Origin: Nitrospirillum sp034427435
Lineage (GTDB): Bacteria; Pseudomonadota; Alphaproteobacteria; Azospirillales; Azospirillaceae
Length of the DNA stretch: 64,000 bases
Reading direction: 5' to 3'
Assembly: GCF_034427435.1 (NCBI RefSeq)
Contig: NZ_JAXQNP010000002.1
Span: 1,302,001-1,366,000 of the forward strand
Part shown: one piece after another, positions 53,557 through 62,813 of the stretch
How the letters are laid out: each line of letters begins with the position of its first letter
How positions within the stretch are numbered: the first letter of the stretch is position 1
The notes under the pieces: generated by a model
The model's database searches: none
What the model was told of the DNA's origin: nothing
The model's input: the letters and a program-made list of their open reading frames with translations, nothing else
Position numbers and translations under genes: made by a program

Positions 53557-53628
53557 TCCCCGCAAACGGCGGGCGGCGCCGTCATGGCCGCCGCCCGCCC
53601 AAGTCTCCCTAGGAAGTGAAGGCACGGC

Positions 53629-54519
53629 ATGCCCAGCCTTAAGGACCTCAAGATCCGGATCGACAGCGTCAAGTCGACGCAAAAGATCACCTCGGCCCTG
53701 AAGATGGTCGCCGCCAGCAAGCTGCGCCGCGCCCAGGAACAGGCCGAAGCCGGGCGTCCCTATGCCGAGCGCATGGGCCGCATGCTCTCCTCCCTCGCCG
53801 CCAACGTGCCGGCGGGCGCGCAGGGCCCGAAGCTGATGGCCGGCACCGGTTCCGACCAGGTGCAGCTGCTGATCGTGTTGACGGGCGACCGTGGTCTGTG
53901 CGGCGGCTTCAACGCCACCATCGTCCGCGAGACCAAGCGCCAGATCGCCCGTCTGACGGGCGAAGGCAAGACGGTGAAGCTGCTGACCGTGGGCCGCAAG
54001 GGCCGCGACCTGCTGCGCCGCGAGTTCGGCTCGATGATCGTCCACAGCTACGAGAACCTGGGCGGCAAGCGCCTCGGCTTCGCCGACGCGGCCCAGGTCG
54101 CGGACAAGGTGCTGGAGCTGTTCGACGCCGGCGAATTCGACGTCGCCTCCATCATCTTCAACAAGTTCAAGTCGGCGATGACGCAGATCGTCACCGTCCA
54201 GCAGATCGTCCCGTTCGCCGTGGCGGCCACGACGGAAGAGGCCCCGGCCTCCACCGAGCCCAAGGCCATCTACGAGTTCGAGCCGTCGGAAGAGGACATC
54301 CTCAACGACCTGCTGCCGCGCAACCTTTCCATCCAGGTGTACACCGCCCTGTTGGAAAGCTCGGCCTCGTTCTTCGGCGCGCAGATGACCGCCATGGACA
54401 ACGCCACGCGCAACGCCGGCGACACGATCAAGAAGCTGACGCTTAACTACAACCGCACGCGCCAGGCCTTCATCACCAAGGAGCTGATCGAGATCATCTC
54501 CGGTGCTGAAGCGGTCTGA
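53629..54519 (+). CDS. atpG: ATP synthase F1 subunit gamma
   Basis: 296 aa. The rotor-shaft N helix (PSLKDLKIRIDSVKSTQKIT, SALKMVAASKLRRAQ) and the C helix (MTAMDNATRNAGDTIKKLTL) are present; the central domain has VLTGDRGLCGGFNA. Gamma transmits F0 rotation to the catalytic sites. 72 nt after atpA. Confidence 0.97.
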   Translation: MPSLKDLKIRIDSVKSTQKITSALKMVAASKLRRAQEQAEAGRPYAERMGRMLSSLAANVPAGAQGPKLMAGTGSDQVQLLIVLTGDRGLCGGFNATIVRETKRQIARLTGEGKTVKLLTVGRKGRDLLRREFGSMIVHSYENLGGKRLGFADAAQVADKVLELFDAGEFDVASIIFNKFKSAMTQIVTVQQIVPFAVAATTEEAPASTEPKAIYEFEPSEEDILNDLLPRNLSIQVYTALLESSASFFGAQMTAMDNATRNAGDTIKKLTLNYNRTRQAFITKELIEIISGAEAV

Positions 54520-54563
54520 CGGCGCCACGACAACATTCGCAAGGGTCCGAGGGAGCTTACCCC

Positions 54564-56003
54564 ATGGCTACGACTAACCAGGCGACGAACGCCGTCGGCC
54601 GTATCACGCAGGTTCTGGGCGCCGTGGTGGACGTGCAGTTCGATGCCGAACTGCCCGCCATTCTGAACGCCCTCCACACGCAGAACGAGGGCAAGACCCT
54701 TGTGCTCGAAGTCGCCCAGCATCTGGGCGAGAACACCGTCCGCTGCATCGCCATGGACAGCACGGACGGCCTGGTGCGCGGCGTCGCCGTCAGCGACACC
54801 GGCAGCCCCATCAACATGCCCGTCGGCCCGGCTACCCTGGGCCGCATCCTGAACGTCATCGGTGAGCCGATCGACGAGCGCGGTGCCGTCGCCTCCGAGA
54901 AGACCTACCCCATCCACCGGTCCGCGCCGGAGTTCGCCGAGCAGGCGACCGACGCGCAGATCCTGGTCACGGGCATTAAGGTCATCGACCTGCTGGCCCC
55001 GTACCTGAAGGGCGGCAAGATCGGCCTGTTCGGCGGCGCCGGCGTGGGCAAGACCGTCACCATCATGGAGCTGATCAACAACGTCGCCAAGGCGCACGGT
55101 GGTGTGTCGGTCTTCGCCGGTGTGGGCGAGCGTACCCGCGAGGGTAACGACCTGTACCACGAAATGATCGAATCGGGCGTCATCAAGCTCGACGGCCCCG
55201 GCTCCAAGGTGGCGCTGGTGTACGGCCAGATGAACGAGCCGCCGGGGGCCCGCGCCCGCGTCGCCCTGTCCGGCCTGACCATCGCGGAATACTTCCGCGA
55301 CGAGGAAGGCCAGGACGTGCTGCTGTTCATCGACAACATCTTCCGCTTCACGCAGGCGGGTGCCGAGGTGTCGGCGCTGCTGGGCCGCATCCCCTCCGCG
55401 GTGGGTTACCAGCCGACGCTGGCCACCGACATGGGCGCCCTGCAGGAACGCATCACCTCCACCAAGAAGGGCTCGATCACCTCGGTGCAGGCCGTGTACG
55501 TGCCCGCCGACGACCTGACCGACCCGGCGCCGGCCACCTCGTTCGCCCACTTGGACGCCACGACGGTGCTGAGCCGCGCCATCGCCGAGCAGGCCATCTT
55601 CCCGGCCGTGGACCCGCTGGACTCCACCTCCCGCGCGCTGGACCCGCGCGTCGTGGGTGAGGAGCACTACCAGACGGCCCGTTCGGTGCAGAAGGTGCTG
55701 CAGACCTACAAGTCGCTGCAGGACATCATCGCCATCCTGGGCATGGACGAACTGTCGGAAGAGGACAAGCTGACGGTCGCCCGCGCCCGTAAGATCCAGC
55801 GCTTCCTGTCCCAGCCCTTCCACGTGGCCGAAGTGTTCACCGGCACCCCCGGTGTGCTGGTCAGCCTGGAAGACACCATCCGCGCGTTCAAGGGCATCGT
55901 GGCCGGCCAGTACGACCACCTGCCGGAAGCGGCCTTCTACATGGTCGGCACCATCGAGGAAGCCGTCGAGAAGGCCCGCAAGATGGCTGCCGAGGCCGCT
56001 TGA
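54564..56003 (+). CDS. atpD: ATP synthase F1 subunit beta
   Basis: 479 aa catalytic subunit. P-loop GGAGVGKTVTIMELINN near residue 155, catalytic Glu in GVGERTREGNDLYHEM, Walker B VLLFIDNIFRFTQAG, DELSEED loop near residue 395. Normal length and start. Confidence 0.98.
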   Translation: MATTNQATNAVGRITQVLGAVVDVQFDAELPAILNALHTQNEGKTLVLEVAQHLGENTVRCIAMDSTDGLVRGVAVSDTGSPINMPVGPATLGRILNVIGEPIDERGAVASEKTYPIHRSAPEFAEQATDAQILVTGIKVIDLLAPYLKGGKIGLFGGAGVGKTVTIMELINNVAKAHGGVSVFAGVGERTREGNDLYHEMIESGVIKLDGPGSKVALVYGQMNEPPGARARVALSGLTIAEYFRDEEGQDVLLFIDNIFRFTQAGAEVSALLGRIPSAVGYQPTLATDMGALQERITSTKKGSITSVQAVYVPADDLTDPAPATSFAHLDATTVLSRAIAEQAIFPAVDPLDSTSRALDPRVVGEEHYQTARSVQKVLQTYKSLQDIIAILGMDELSEEDKLTVARARKIQRFLSQPFHVAEVFTGTPGVLVSLEDTIRAFKGIVAGQYDHLPEAAFYMVGTIEEAVEKARKMAAEAA

Positions 56004-56122
56004 TCGCCTGATTAGTGCCAGGACGGAAGGGGGCTCCCCTTCCGTCCGTTTTCTTACCCGTGCGATCGGCCGTCAGGCCGTGAATTGCACGCCGAAACAA
56101 GTCGCCGAACGGAAGCCCCATC

Positions 56123-56548
56123 ATGGCCGATAAGGTTGAATTCGAGCTGGTGTCGCCGGAAAAGCTGCTGGTTTCCCAGCCGGTCGACATGGTGGTCGTC
56201 CCGGGCAGTGAAGGCTACCTGGGCGCCCTGCCGGGCCACGCCCCCCTGATCACCACGCTGAAGCCGGGTGTCATCGACATCTACGCCGATGGCACCACCA
56301 CCATCAGCAACCGCATTTTCGTCGCCGGCGGTTTTGCCGAGGTGACCGAGACGCGCTGCACCGTCCTGGCGGAAGAGGCGGTCGAGGTCACCACCCTGGA
56401 CCGCGCCGCCGTCGAGCAGCAGGTGAAGGATCTGGCCGAAGATCTGGCCGATGCCGCCAGTGACGTCGAAAAGCGGGCCGCCGAGGTCAAGCTGCTGGTG
56501 GCCCAGGCCAAGCTGGAAGCGCTGGGCGGCGCCCAAGCCGCCCATTGA
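56123..56548 (+). CDS. atpC: ATP synthase F1 subunit epsilon
   Basis: 141 aa. The N-terminal beta-sandwich (KVEFELVSPEKLLVSQPVD, GSEGYLGALPGHAPLITTLK) is followed by a C-terminal helical hairpin (residues 90-137). It regulates and couples rotation. Last F1 gene; the F0 genes are elsewhere, as is usual in alphaproteobacteria. Confidence 0.96.
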   Translation: MADKVEFELVSPEKLLVSQPVDMVVVPGSEGYLGALPGHAPLITTLKPGVIDIYADGTTTISNRIFVAGGFAEVTETRCTVLAEEAVEVTTLDRAAVEQQVKDLAEDLADAASDVEKRAAEVKLLVAQAKLEALGGAQAAH

Positions 56549-56715
56549 GGCCACCCATTGAGGCCGGCCCCAGACGGGCTGAGAGCGAATTGCAAGACCG
56601 CGCTCGCGGGCTAGGACACAGGGCCTAGCCCCCTCGGCCTTGGGGCTGAGGCTTGGAGATCAGACCTAGTCCGTTGATTTAGCACAATTGTTCCCGCCCC
56701 TGTCGGGTGCGCATC

Positions 56716-56824
56716 TTGCCAATCCGGGACGCCGTGCTAGTTTGGCCGCTGCCAAGCGTGGCGGATGTTACGGATTTGTGGCATACCAGCCGGCGGGCAT
56801 CATGGAAAGCCCTCCGGCTTTTTT
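56716..56824 (+). ncRNA. Candidate small RNA ending in a strong terminator
   Basis: TTGCCA (56716-56721), a 16-bp spacer and TAGTTT (56738-56743) could start a transcript near 56750. It would end at a hairpin AGCCGGCGGGC (56788-56798) / GCCCTCCGGCT (56809-56819) followed by six T, giving an RNA of about 75 nt. The hairpin lies 240 nt after atpC, so it may simply terminate the F1 operon. The whole 428-bp stretch 56549-56976 has no coding frame of note. Confidence 0.4.
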
Positions 56825-56902
56825 GCTTCCAGGCGGACTTTCCGAAAAAATCGAGTGGGGTCTGATCGTCGCAGTGGGGGCGCGGCGGCGGTATCGACCC
56901 CG

Positions 56903-56908
56903 TATAAT
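56903..56908 (+). promoter_or_regulatory. Perfect -10 box before the ferritin-like gene
   Basis: TATAAT at 56903-56908, 69 nt upstream of ATG 56977. No good -35 is seen 16-18 bp further up, so an activator or alternative start is possible. Confidence 0.4.
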
Positions 56909-56976
56909 GGTCATAGGTTGCCGGCGCTCCGCCCAGCGGACCGTGCCGGCCCTGGGGCATAAAGAACGGAACGCGC

Positions 56977-57834
56977 ATGGCAGACGTTAACGGCATGGAC
57001 TCCCCGGCTACCGATTCCCGCAACGGCCACTGGACGGTCGCGGGCCTGCCCTGGGACAAGCTGGATCCCTCCAAGGTCGACGCCGACATCCTGAAGCTCA
57101 TCAAGGCCGCCGCCCTGGTGGAGTACAACGGCGACAGCTACGCCGATTACCTGTGCAACGTGTTCGCCGATAACGCCGATTTCTGCGCCACGGCCCGCCA
57201 GTGGGCGGTCGAGGAGGTGCAGCATGGCGAGGCGCTGGGCACCTGGGCGGAGCGCGTGGACCCCAGCTGGAACTTCCAGGCGGCGGTGAAGCGCTTCCGT
57301 GAGGGCTACAAGATCGACATCAACGTCAGCCAGTCGGTGCGCGGGTCCCGCGCCGGCGAACTGGTGGCGCGCTGCATTGTCGAGACCGGCACCAGCAGCT
57401 ATTATACCGCCCTGGCCGAGGCCACGGATGAGCCGGTGCTGAAGCAGATCTGCCGGCACATCGCGGCGGACGAGTTCCGGCATTACAAGCTGTTCTACGA
57501 TTACCTGGGCGACTATCTGGCGCAGGAACGCCTGGGCACCTTCGGCCGCCTGCGCATCTCCCTCTCGCGCATCAGCGAGACGGAGGATGATGAGCTGTCC
57601 TTCGCCTATCACGCCGCCAACAACGGCGATGCCCCGTACCACCGTGAGACGGCCTTCGCCAACTATGTGCGCCGGGCCTACAGCTATTACCGGCCCCACC
57701 ACCTGGACCGCATGGTCGCCATGGTGTTCAAGGCCAGCGGCCTGAACCCCCAGGGCTGGCTGCGCGACATCGCCTCGCGCTACGCCTACAAGCGCATGAT
57801 GAAGAAGGCCGGTGTGCCGCCGCTGGCCGCCTGA
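56977..57834 (+). CDS. Ferritin-like diiron protein
   Basis: 285 aa, all-helical. Two EExxH/DExxH half-sites, AVEEVQHGEALG near residue 80 and AADEFRHYKLFYDYL near residue 167, with further Glu in ALVEYNGDSYADYL and CIVETGTSSYYTAL, define a four-helix diiron centre. This is close to ferritin-like/acyl-ACP-desaturase-type proteins of alphaproteobacteria whose reaction is unknown. It is followed by a strong terminator. Confidence 0.78.
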   Translation: MADVNGMDSPATDSRNGHWTVAGLPWDKLDPSKVDADILKLIKAAALVEYNGDSYADYLCNVFADNADFCATARQWAVEEVQHGEALGTWAERVDPSWNFQAAVKRFREGYKIDINVSQSVRGSRAGELVARCIVETGTSSYYTALAEATDEPVLKQICRHIAADEFRHYKLFYDYLGDYLAQERLGTFGRLRISLSRISETEDDELSFAYHAANNGDAPYHRETAFANYVRRAYSYYRPHHLDRMVAMVFKASGLNPQGWLRDIASRYAYKRMMKKAGVPPLAA

Positions 57835-57852
57835 GGCGTCTTCCGCGCTGAA

Positions 57853-57895
57853 AACAAAGACGCCGCCCAGGGTGACCGGGGCGGCGTTTTTGTTT
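57853..57895. terminator. Bidirectional rho-independent terminator
   Basis: AAAACAAAGACGCCGCCC (about 57851-57868) pairs with GGGCGGCGTTTTTGTTT (about 57879-57895). With A-rich and T-rich arms it can serve both the ferritin-like gene and the converging 57913-58308 gene. Confidence 0.85.
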
Positions 57896-57912
57896 GGGAA
57901 CCGAGGCGGGGT

Positions 57913-58308
57913 TTATATCCATCGGCGCAGGATGGACATGATGGGCGGCAGATGGGTCTGATCGATAGTGAAACTGAGTGAGAGCTTGGTGGTATCCGAC
58001 CATTCGTCCTGTGCATCCGCTGTCACCCGAATATGACCCCGTCCATCCCCCTGTAAGGCGATAGTGAAGTTCGAAAACCACGTATCGGTGCTTGCTTTGC
58101 CCTTCAGGCTTTTATGCAATCGCTTTACGTCGTCGTGGAAGCCGGCCCAGGCATGAAGGGAAAGATAAGTCGTGGCCTGGATGCTGCCGGCGAAAGGCCC
58201 ACCGACAAGGTCCACCTTCAGATCGAAGCCATGACCGTCGGGATCGGCTACCGGCGGATGTAGGGTCACGCTGCTGCGGCCATCGCTGAAGATGACGCGG
58301 TCCTCCAT
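57913..58308 (-). CDS. Immunity-like protein of the DUF6228/WapI type
   Basis: 131 aa, single soluble domain. GGPFAGSIQATTYLSLHAWA, VKRLHKSLKG and the C-terminal LSLSFTIDQTHLPPIMSIL resemble a family of predicted immunity proteins for contact-dependent or polymorphic toxins. No toxin gene accompanies it, so it would be an orphan. The similarity is judged by eye and is not certain. It lies 7 nt downstream of rppH. Confidence 0.5.
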   Translation of the reverse strand: MEDRVIFSDGRSSVTLHPPVADPDGHGFDLKVDLVGGPFAGSIQATTYLSLHAWAGFHDDVKRLHKSLKGKASTDTWFSNFTIALQGDGRGHIRVTADAQDEWSDTTKLSLSFTIDQTHLPPIMSILRRWI

Positions 58309-58315
58309 GGCGGGC

Positions 58316-58795
58316 TCAGTCCACCAAGTGCCGGAAGGCGGCCACCACCTGGGTGTAGATCTCCCGCTTGAAGGGGACGATCAGGTCCACCGTCCGCTCC
58401 AGCGGCACCCATTGCCAGGCGTCGAACTCGGGGTGGTCGGTGTCCAGGTTGATGTCGCCGTCCTGGCCGGTGAAGCGGCAGGCCAGCCATTTCTGCTTCT
58501 GGCCGCGATATTTGCCCTTCCATGCCACGCCCACCAGCTCGGGCGGCAGGTCGTAGCGCAGCCACTCCGTCGTTTCCTCCAGCAGCGTGGCCTTGTCGGT
58601 GCCGATTTCCTCCATCAGCTCGCGCAGGCCGGCCTCCGCCGCCGTCTCGCCCTTGTCGATGCCGCCTTGGGGCATCTGCCAGGCGCCAGGCGTGTCCCGC
58701 CGCTGGCCGACGAACACAAGGCCCTGGGCGTTCAACAGGCAGATGCCGACACAGGGGCGGTAGGGCAGGGTGCTGGGATCGACCGGCTTGGCCAT
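58316..58795 (-). CDS. rppH: RNA pyrophosphohydrolase (Nudix)
   Basis: 159 aa. Nudix box GGIDKGETAAEAGLRELMEE (Gx5Ex7REUxEExGU) with PYRPCVGICLLNAQGLVFVG before it and the RppH-type GQKQKWLACRF after it. It removes pyrophosphate from 5'-triphosphate RNA and so starts 5'-end-dependent decay. Length is typical. Confidence 0.92.
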   Translation of the reverse strand: MAKPVDPSTLPYRPCVGICLLNAQGLVFVGQRRDTPGAWQMPQGGIDKGETAAEAGLRELMEEIGTDKATLLEETTEWLRYDLPPELVGVAWKGKYRGQKQKWLACRFTGQDGDINLDTDHPEFDAWQWVPLERTVDLIVPFKREIYTQVVAAFRHLVD

Positions 58796-59210
58796 GGAAT
58801 GCTCGTCATCGCTGGGGGTGTCGCCCGCAGACTAAACAGGGACGGGCCGTCAGGCCAGCGTCGGCTCCCGAGTCGCGGGGGTAAAAAACGCATGCGGAGG
58901 GGCCATGCTGGCACCTGTGCATGGCTGGGTCGCGCCAACGTAAGGATCGAACCCAAACGATGCCGCCTTGGAACGAGTCGGCGCGATTGCTGCGGTGCTT
59001 CCGACAGGAAATATGTCAGCATGGATGACCTATTTCCGGGGCCTTGCATCCCTGCTTAGATGGATGGGTAAGCCGGGAGAACATCGGCGCCGGACCTTGC
59101 GGACCCCCAGGCCGCTGGGCACCGTTCCCTGGAAGACAGCCGCCCGGCCGCAAGGGCAGGCTCTCCGGGGCCAGGAAGGGGACCAGGTTTACCCGAGTGG
59201 GAGATGCGTT
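58796..59210. other. Long gene-free interval before the oxidoreductase
   Basis: 415 bp between divergent starts. An in-frame ATG at 58968 would extend the downstream protein but shows no family-like sequence and lacks a ribosome site. A short palindrome-like pair (GACAGGAAATATGTC, 59003-59017) could be a regulator site. No promoter is clear. Confidence 0.4.
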
Positions 59211-62200
59211 ATGACGCTGGCCGCCGTTACCCTTGATGACAAGTACGTCCTGCGGGACGGCCGGGTCTATATGACCGGAACCCAGGCGCTGGTGCGCCTG
59301 CCCATGCTGATGCGCGACCGCGACCGCGCCGCGGGCCTGAACACCGCCGGCTTCATCTCGGGCTATCGCGGCTCCCCCCTCGGCGCCTATGACCAGGCGC
59401 TGTGGCAGGCGCGCAAGCACCTGGCCCGGCACGACATCCATTTCCAGCCCGGCGTGAACGAGGAGCTGGGGGCCACCGCCGTCTGGGGCAGCCAACAGGT
59501 CAACCTGTTCAAGGGCGCCAAGGTCGATGGCGTATTCGGCATCTGGTACGGCAAGGGCCCCGGCGTCGACCGCTCGCTGGACGCGCTGAAGCACGCCAAC
59601 TTCGCGGGCACCAGCCGGCATGGCGGCGTGCTGGCCATCGCCGGTGACGACCACGCCTCCAAATCCTCCACCCTGCCGCACCAGTCGGACCACGCCTTCA
59701 TCCACGCCTTCATGCCGGTGATGAGCCCGGCCGGCGTGCAGGAGTTCCTGGACTACGGTCTGATCGGCTGGGAGATGTCGCGCTATTCCGGCTGCTGGGT
59801 GGGCTTCACCGCCCTGGCCGACACCATCGACACCTCTGCCATCGTGCGCGTGCCCGACATCACCAGCGGCGTTGTCCTGCCGGCTGATTTCGAGATGCCG
59901 CCGGGCCGGTTGAACATCCGCCTGCATGACACGCCGCTGATCCAGGAAGACCGCATGATCCAGTGGAAGCTGGACGCGGCGCGCGCCTTCGCCCGGGCCA
60001 ACCGCCTGGACAAGGTCATCCTGGGGGCCGCCAAGCCCCGCCTGGGCATCGTCACCGTGGGCAAATCCTATCTGGACGTGCGCCAGGCTTTGGATGAGCT
60101 GGGCATCACGGCCGAGATGGCGGCCGACCTGGGCATCGCCATCTTCAAGGTGGCCATGACCTGGCCGCTGGAACCCCACGGCATCCGTGACTTCGCCGAA
60201 AGCGCCGAAGAGCTGCTGGTGGTGGAGGAGAAGCGCGCCCTGATCGAGGCGCAGCTGAAGGAGCAGCTGTACAATTGGGACCGCCGCCCCCGCATCCTGG
60301 GCAAGACGGATGAGGACGGTAGCCCCCTGCTGTCGGAAAAGGCGGAGCTGTCGCCCACCACCATCGCCCTGGCGCTTGCCGGCCGCATGGCCAAGCTGGG
60401 CCTGATGGTCGACCGGGTGGCGGAGCGGGTGAAGGCCCTGGAGGCGCAGTTGCGCCCGTCCGCCTCGGCCAGCACCGTGGTCCGCGCGCCCTTCTACTGC
60501 TCCGGCTGCCCGCACAACACCTCCACCCACCTGCCCGAGGGCAGCCGCGGCCTGGCCGGCATCGGCTGCCACTACATGGTGACGTGGATGGGCCGCAACA
60601 CCGACGTCTTCAGCCAGATGGGCGGCGAGGGCGTGCATTGGATCGGCCAGGCCCCGTTTGCGGGGGAGGAGCATGTCTTCGCCAATCTGGGCGACGGCAC
60701 CTACTTCCACTCCGGCATCCTGGCGGTGCGCGCCTCCGTCGCCGCCAAGGTCAACATCACCTACAAGATCCTCTACAACGACGCCGTGGCCATGACCGGC
60801 GGCCAGAAGGTGGACGGCAGCCTGTCCGTGCACCAGATCGCCCGCCAGCTGGAGGCCGAGGGCGTGGAGCGCATCGTCGTGGTCAGCGACGATCCGGAAA
60901 AGTACGGCTTGGGCCAGGGCCTGCCGCCCTTCACCACCATCGAACACCGCGACGACCTGGACCGGGTGCAGCGCGAGATGCGCGAGATCAAGGGCGTCAG
61001 CGTCCTGATCTATGAACAGACCTGTGCCGCCGAGAAGCGCCGCCGCCGCAAGCGCGGCACCTTCCCCGACCCGGCCCGCCGGGTGGTGGTGAATGAACTG
61101 GTGTGCGAGGGCTGCGGCGATTGCTCGGCCAAGTCCTCCTGCCTGTCCGTGGTGCCGGTGGAGACGGAGTTTGGCCGCAAGCGCCAGATCGACCAGTCCA
61201 GCTGCAACAAGGATTTCTCCTGCCTCAAGGGCTTTTGCCCCAGCTTCGTGACGGTGGAGGGCGGCTCTTTGCGCAAGCCCAAACCGGTGGGGGGCAAGGC
61301 CGACGCGTTCGAGGCCCTGCCGGAGCCGGTGCGCCGCACCCTGGACCGTCCCTGGAACATCCTGGTGACGGGCGTGGGCGGCACCGGCGTGGTCACCATC
61401 GGCGCCATCGTCGCCATGGCCTCCCACCTGGAAAGCCGGGGCTGCACCGTGCTCGACATGGCGGGCCTGGCGCAGAAGGGCGGGGCGGTCACCAGCCACC
61501 TGCGCATCGCCGATCGGCCGGAGGATATCCACGCCACCCGCATCGCCGCCGGCGGCGCCGACGTGGTGCTGGGTTGCGACATCGTGGTGGCGGCCAATGC
61601 CGACGCCCTGACCAAGATGGCCAAGGGCCGCACCCACGCCATCCTGAACACGCATGAGGCCATCACCGCGGCCTTCGTCACCAACCCCGACTTCCAGATG
61701 AACGGCGGGTCCATGGTGGCGACCGTGGCCAAGGCCTGCGGCGCCGACGCCGTCAACGCGGTCGACGCCACCCGCATCGCCACCGGCCTGCTGGGTGACA
61801 GCATCGCCACCAACCTGTTCATGCTGGGCTACGCCTACCAGAAGGGTCTGGTGCCGGTCAGCGCCGAGGCCCTGGAAAAGGCCATCGAGATGAACGGGGC
61901 GGCGGTGAAGATGAACACCGACGCCTTCCGCTGGGGCCGCCGCGCCGCCCTGGACCAGGCGGCCGTGGAGAAGATCGCCACGCCCAAGGGTCCGGCGGCC
62001 GACCAGCCCCACCGCCGCCTGTCGCAGACCCTGGATGAGGCCATCGAGCGCCGCGCGGCCTTCCTGACCGACTACCAGGACGGATCTTACGCCGACGCCT
62101 ATCGCCAGTTCGTGGCCAAAGTGCGGTCGGCGGAGACGGCCAAGGTGCCCGGCGCCGACCAGTTGACCGAGGCCGTGGCCCGCACGCTGTTCAAGCTGAT

Positions 62201-62702
62201 GGCCTACAAGGACGAGTACGAGGTGGCGCGCCTCTACACCCAGACCGGCTTCCTGGACCAGGTGCGCCAGCAGTTCCAGGGCGACTACAAGCTGGTCTTC
62301 CACCTGGCCCCGCCCACGGCGTCGCACACCGACCCGGCCACGGGCGAGGTGCGCAAGCGCGCCTTCGGGCCCTGGATGCTGACGGCCTTTCGCCTGCTGG
62401 CCCGCCTGAAGGGCCTGCGTGGCACGGCCCTGGACATCTTCGGCCGCACGGCGGAACGGCGCATGGAGCGCCAGTTGATCGTGGACTTCCGCGCCACGGT
62501 GGAGGAGCTGCTGGCCGGCCTCACCGAGGACAACCATGCGTTGGCCGTGGAAATCGCCGAGCTGCCGCAGAAAATCCGCGGCTACGGCCACGTCAAGGAG
62601 AAGGCCTACGCCGAGGTCAAGGCCAAGGAGCAGGCCCTACTGCGCGACTGGCGGGCCCCCGCCGGCACGCCCGGCCGCTCCGCGCCCCTGGCCGCGGAAT
62701 AA
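59211..62702 (+). CDS. Fused indolepyruvate ferredoxin oxidoreductase
   Basis: 1163 aa. The N-terminal pyruvate-oxidoreductase-like domain (GFISGYRGSPLGAYDQALWQ) and the thiamine-pyrophosphate domain (CSGCPHNTSTHLPEGSRG) come first. Then a Cys-rich 4Fe-4S segment (CEGCGDC, then SSCNKDFSCLKGFCPSF) and a C-terminal gamma-type domain (TGVGGTGVVTIGAIVAM). It oxidatively decarboxylates aryl pyruvates, such as those from aromatic amino acid breakdown, to acyl-CoA with ferredoxin as acceptor. ATG 59211 follows GGGAGA. A single fused chain replaces IorA plus IorB. Confidence 0.93.
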   Translation: MTLAAVTLDDKYVLRDGRVYMTGTQALVRLPMLMRDRDRAAGLNTAGFISGYRGSPLGAYDQALWQARKHLARHDIHFQPGVNEELGATAVWGSQQVNLFKGAKVDGVFGIWYGKGPGVDRSLDALKHANFAGTSRHGGVLAIAGDDHASKSSTLPHQSDHAFIHAFMPVMSPAGVQEFLDYGLIGWEMSRYSGCWVGFTALADTIDTSAIVRVPDITSGVVLPADFEMPPGRLNIRLHDTPLIQEDRMIQWKLDAARAFARANRLDKVILGAAKPRLGIVTVGKSYLDVRQALDELGITAEMAADLGIAIFKVAMTWPLEPHGIRDFAESAEELLVVEEKRALIEAQLKEQLYNWDRRPRILGKTDEDGSPLLSEKAELSPTTIALALAGRMAKLGLMVDRVAERVKALEAQLRPSASASTVVRAPFYCSGCPHNTSTHLPEGSRGLAGIGCHYMVTWMGRNTDVFSQMGGEGVHWIGQAPFAGEEHVFANLGDGTYFHSGILAVRASVAAKVNITYKILYNDAVAMTGGQKVDGSLSVHQIARQLEAEGVERIVVVSDDPEKYGLGQGLPPFTTIEHRDDLDRVQREMREIKGVSVLIYEQTCAAEKRRRRKRGTFPDPARRVVVNELVCEGCGDCSAKSSCLSVVPVETEFGRKRQIDQSSCNKDFSCLKGFCPSFVTVEGGSLRKPKPVGGKADAFEALPEPVRRTLDRPWNILVTGVGGTGVVTIGAIVAMASHLESRGCTVLDMAGLAQKGGAVTSHLRIADRPEDIHATRIAAGGADVVLGCDIVVAANADALTKMAKGRTHAILNTHEAITAAFVTNPDFQMNGGSMVATVAKACGADAVNAVDATRIATGLLGDSIATNLFMLGYAYQKGLVPVSAEALEKAIEMNGAAVKMNTDAFRWGRRAALDQAAVEKIATPKGPAADQPHRRLSQTLDEAIERRAAFLTDYQDGSYADAYRQFVAKVRSAETAKVPGADQLTEAVARTLFKLMAYKDEYEVARLYTQTGFLDQVRQQFQGDYKLVFHLAPPTASHTDPATGEVRKRAFGPWMLTAFRLLARLKGLRGTALDIFGRTAERRMERQLIVDFRATVEELLAGLTEDNHALAVEIAELPQKIRGYGHVKEKAYAEVKAKEQALLRDWRAPAGTPGRSAPLAAE

Positions 62703-62725
62703 GCCGGGGCTGGAAGTGGAAGGGC

Positions 62726-62755
62726 GGCCCGCGACAAAGACCTGTCGCGGGCCGA
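62726..62755 (+). terminator. Strong hairpin after the oxidoreductase gene
   Basis: CGGCCCGCGACA (62726-62737) and TGTCGCGGGCCG (62744-62755) form a perfect 12-bp stem with a 6-nt loop, 24 nt after the stop. There is no T-run, so it may be a 3' stabiliser or a weak or factor-dependent terminator. Confidence 0.55.
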
Positions 62756-62813
62756 GGCTTGGGGTCTATGGTTGGCGCCAGGTGAGGACGCCTCATTTCC
62801 AAGGACGGATGGC

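Noticed and set aside
58968..59210. Extension of the oxidoreductase to an upstream ATG
   Set aside because: The extra 81 residues look non-coding, have no ribosome site, and the GGGAGA-supported ATG 59211 matches the family start.
59016..62591. A 1191-codon minus-strand open frame over the oxidoreductase
   Set aside because: Mirror of the strongly conserved plus-strand gene; composition is typical of an antisense shadow.
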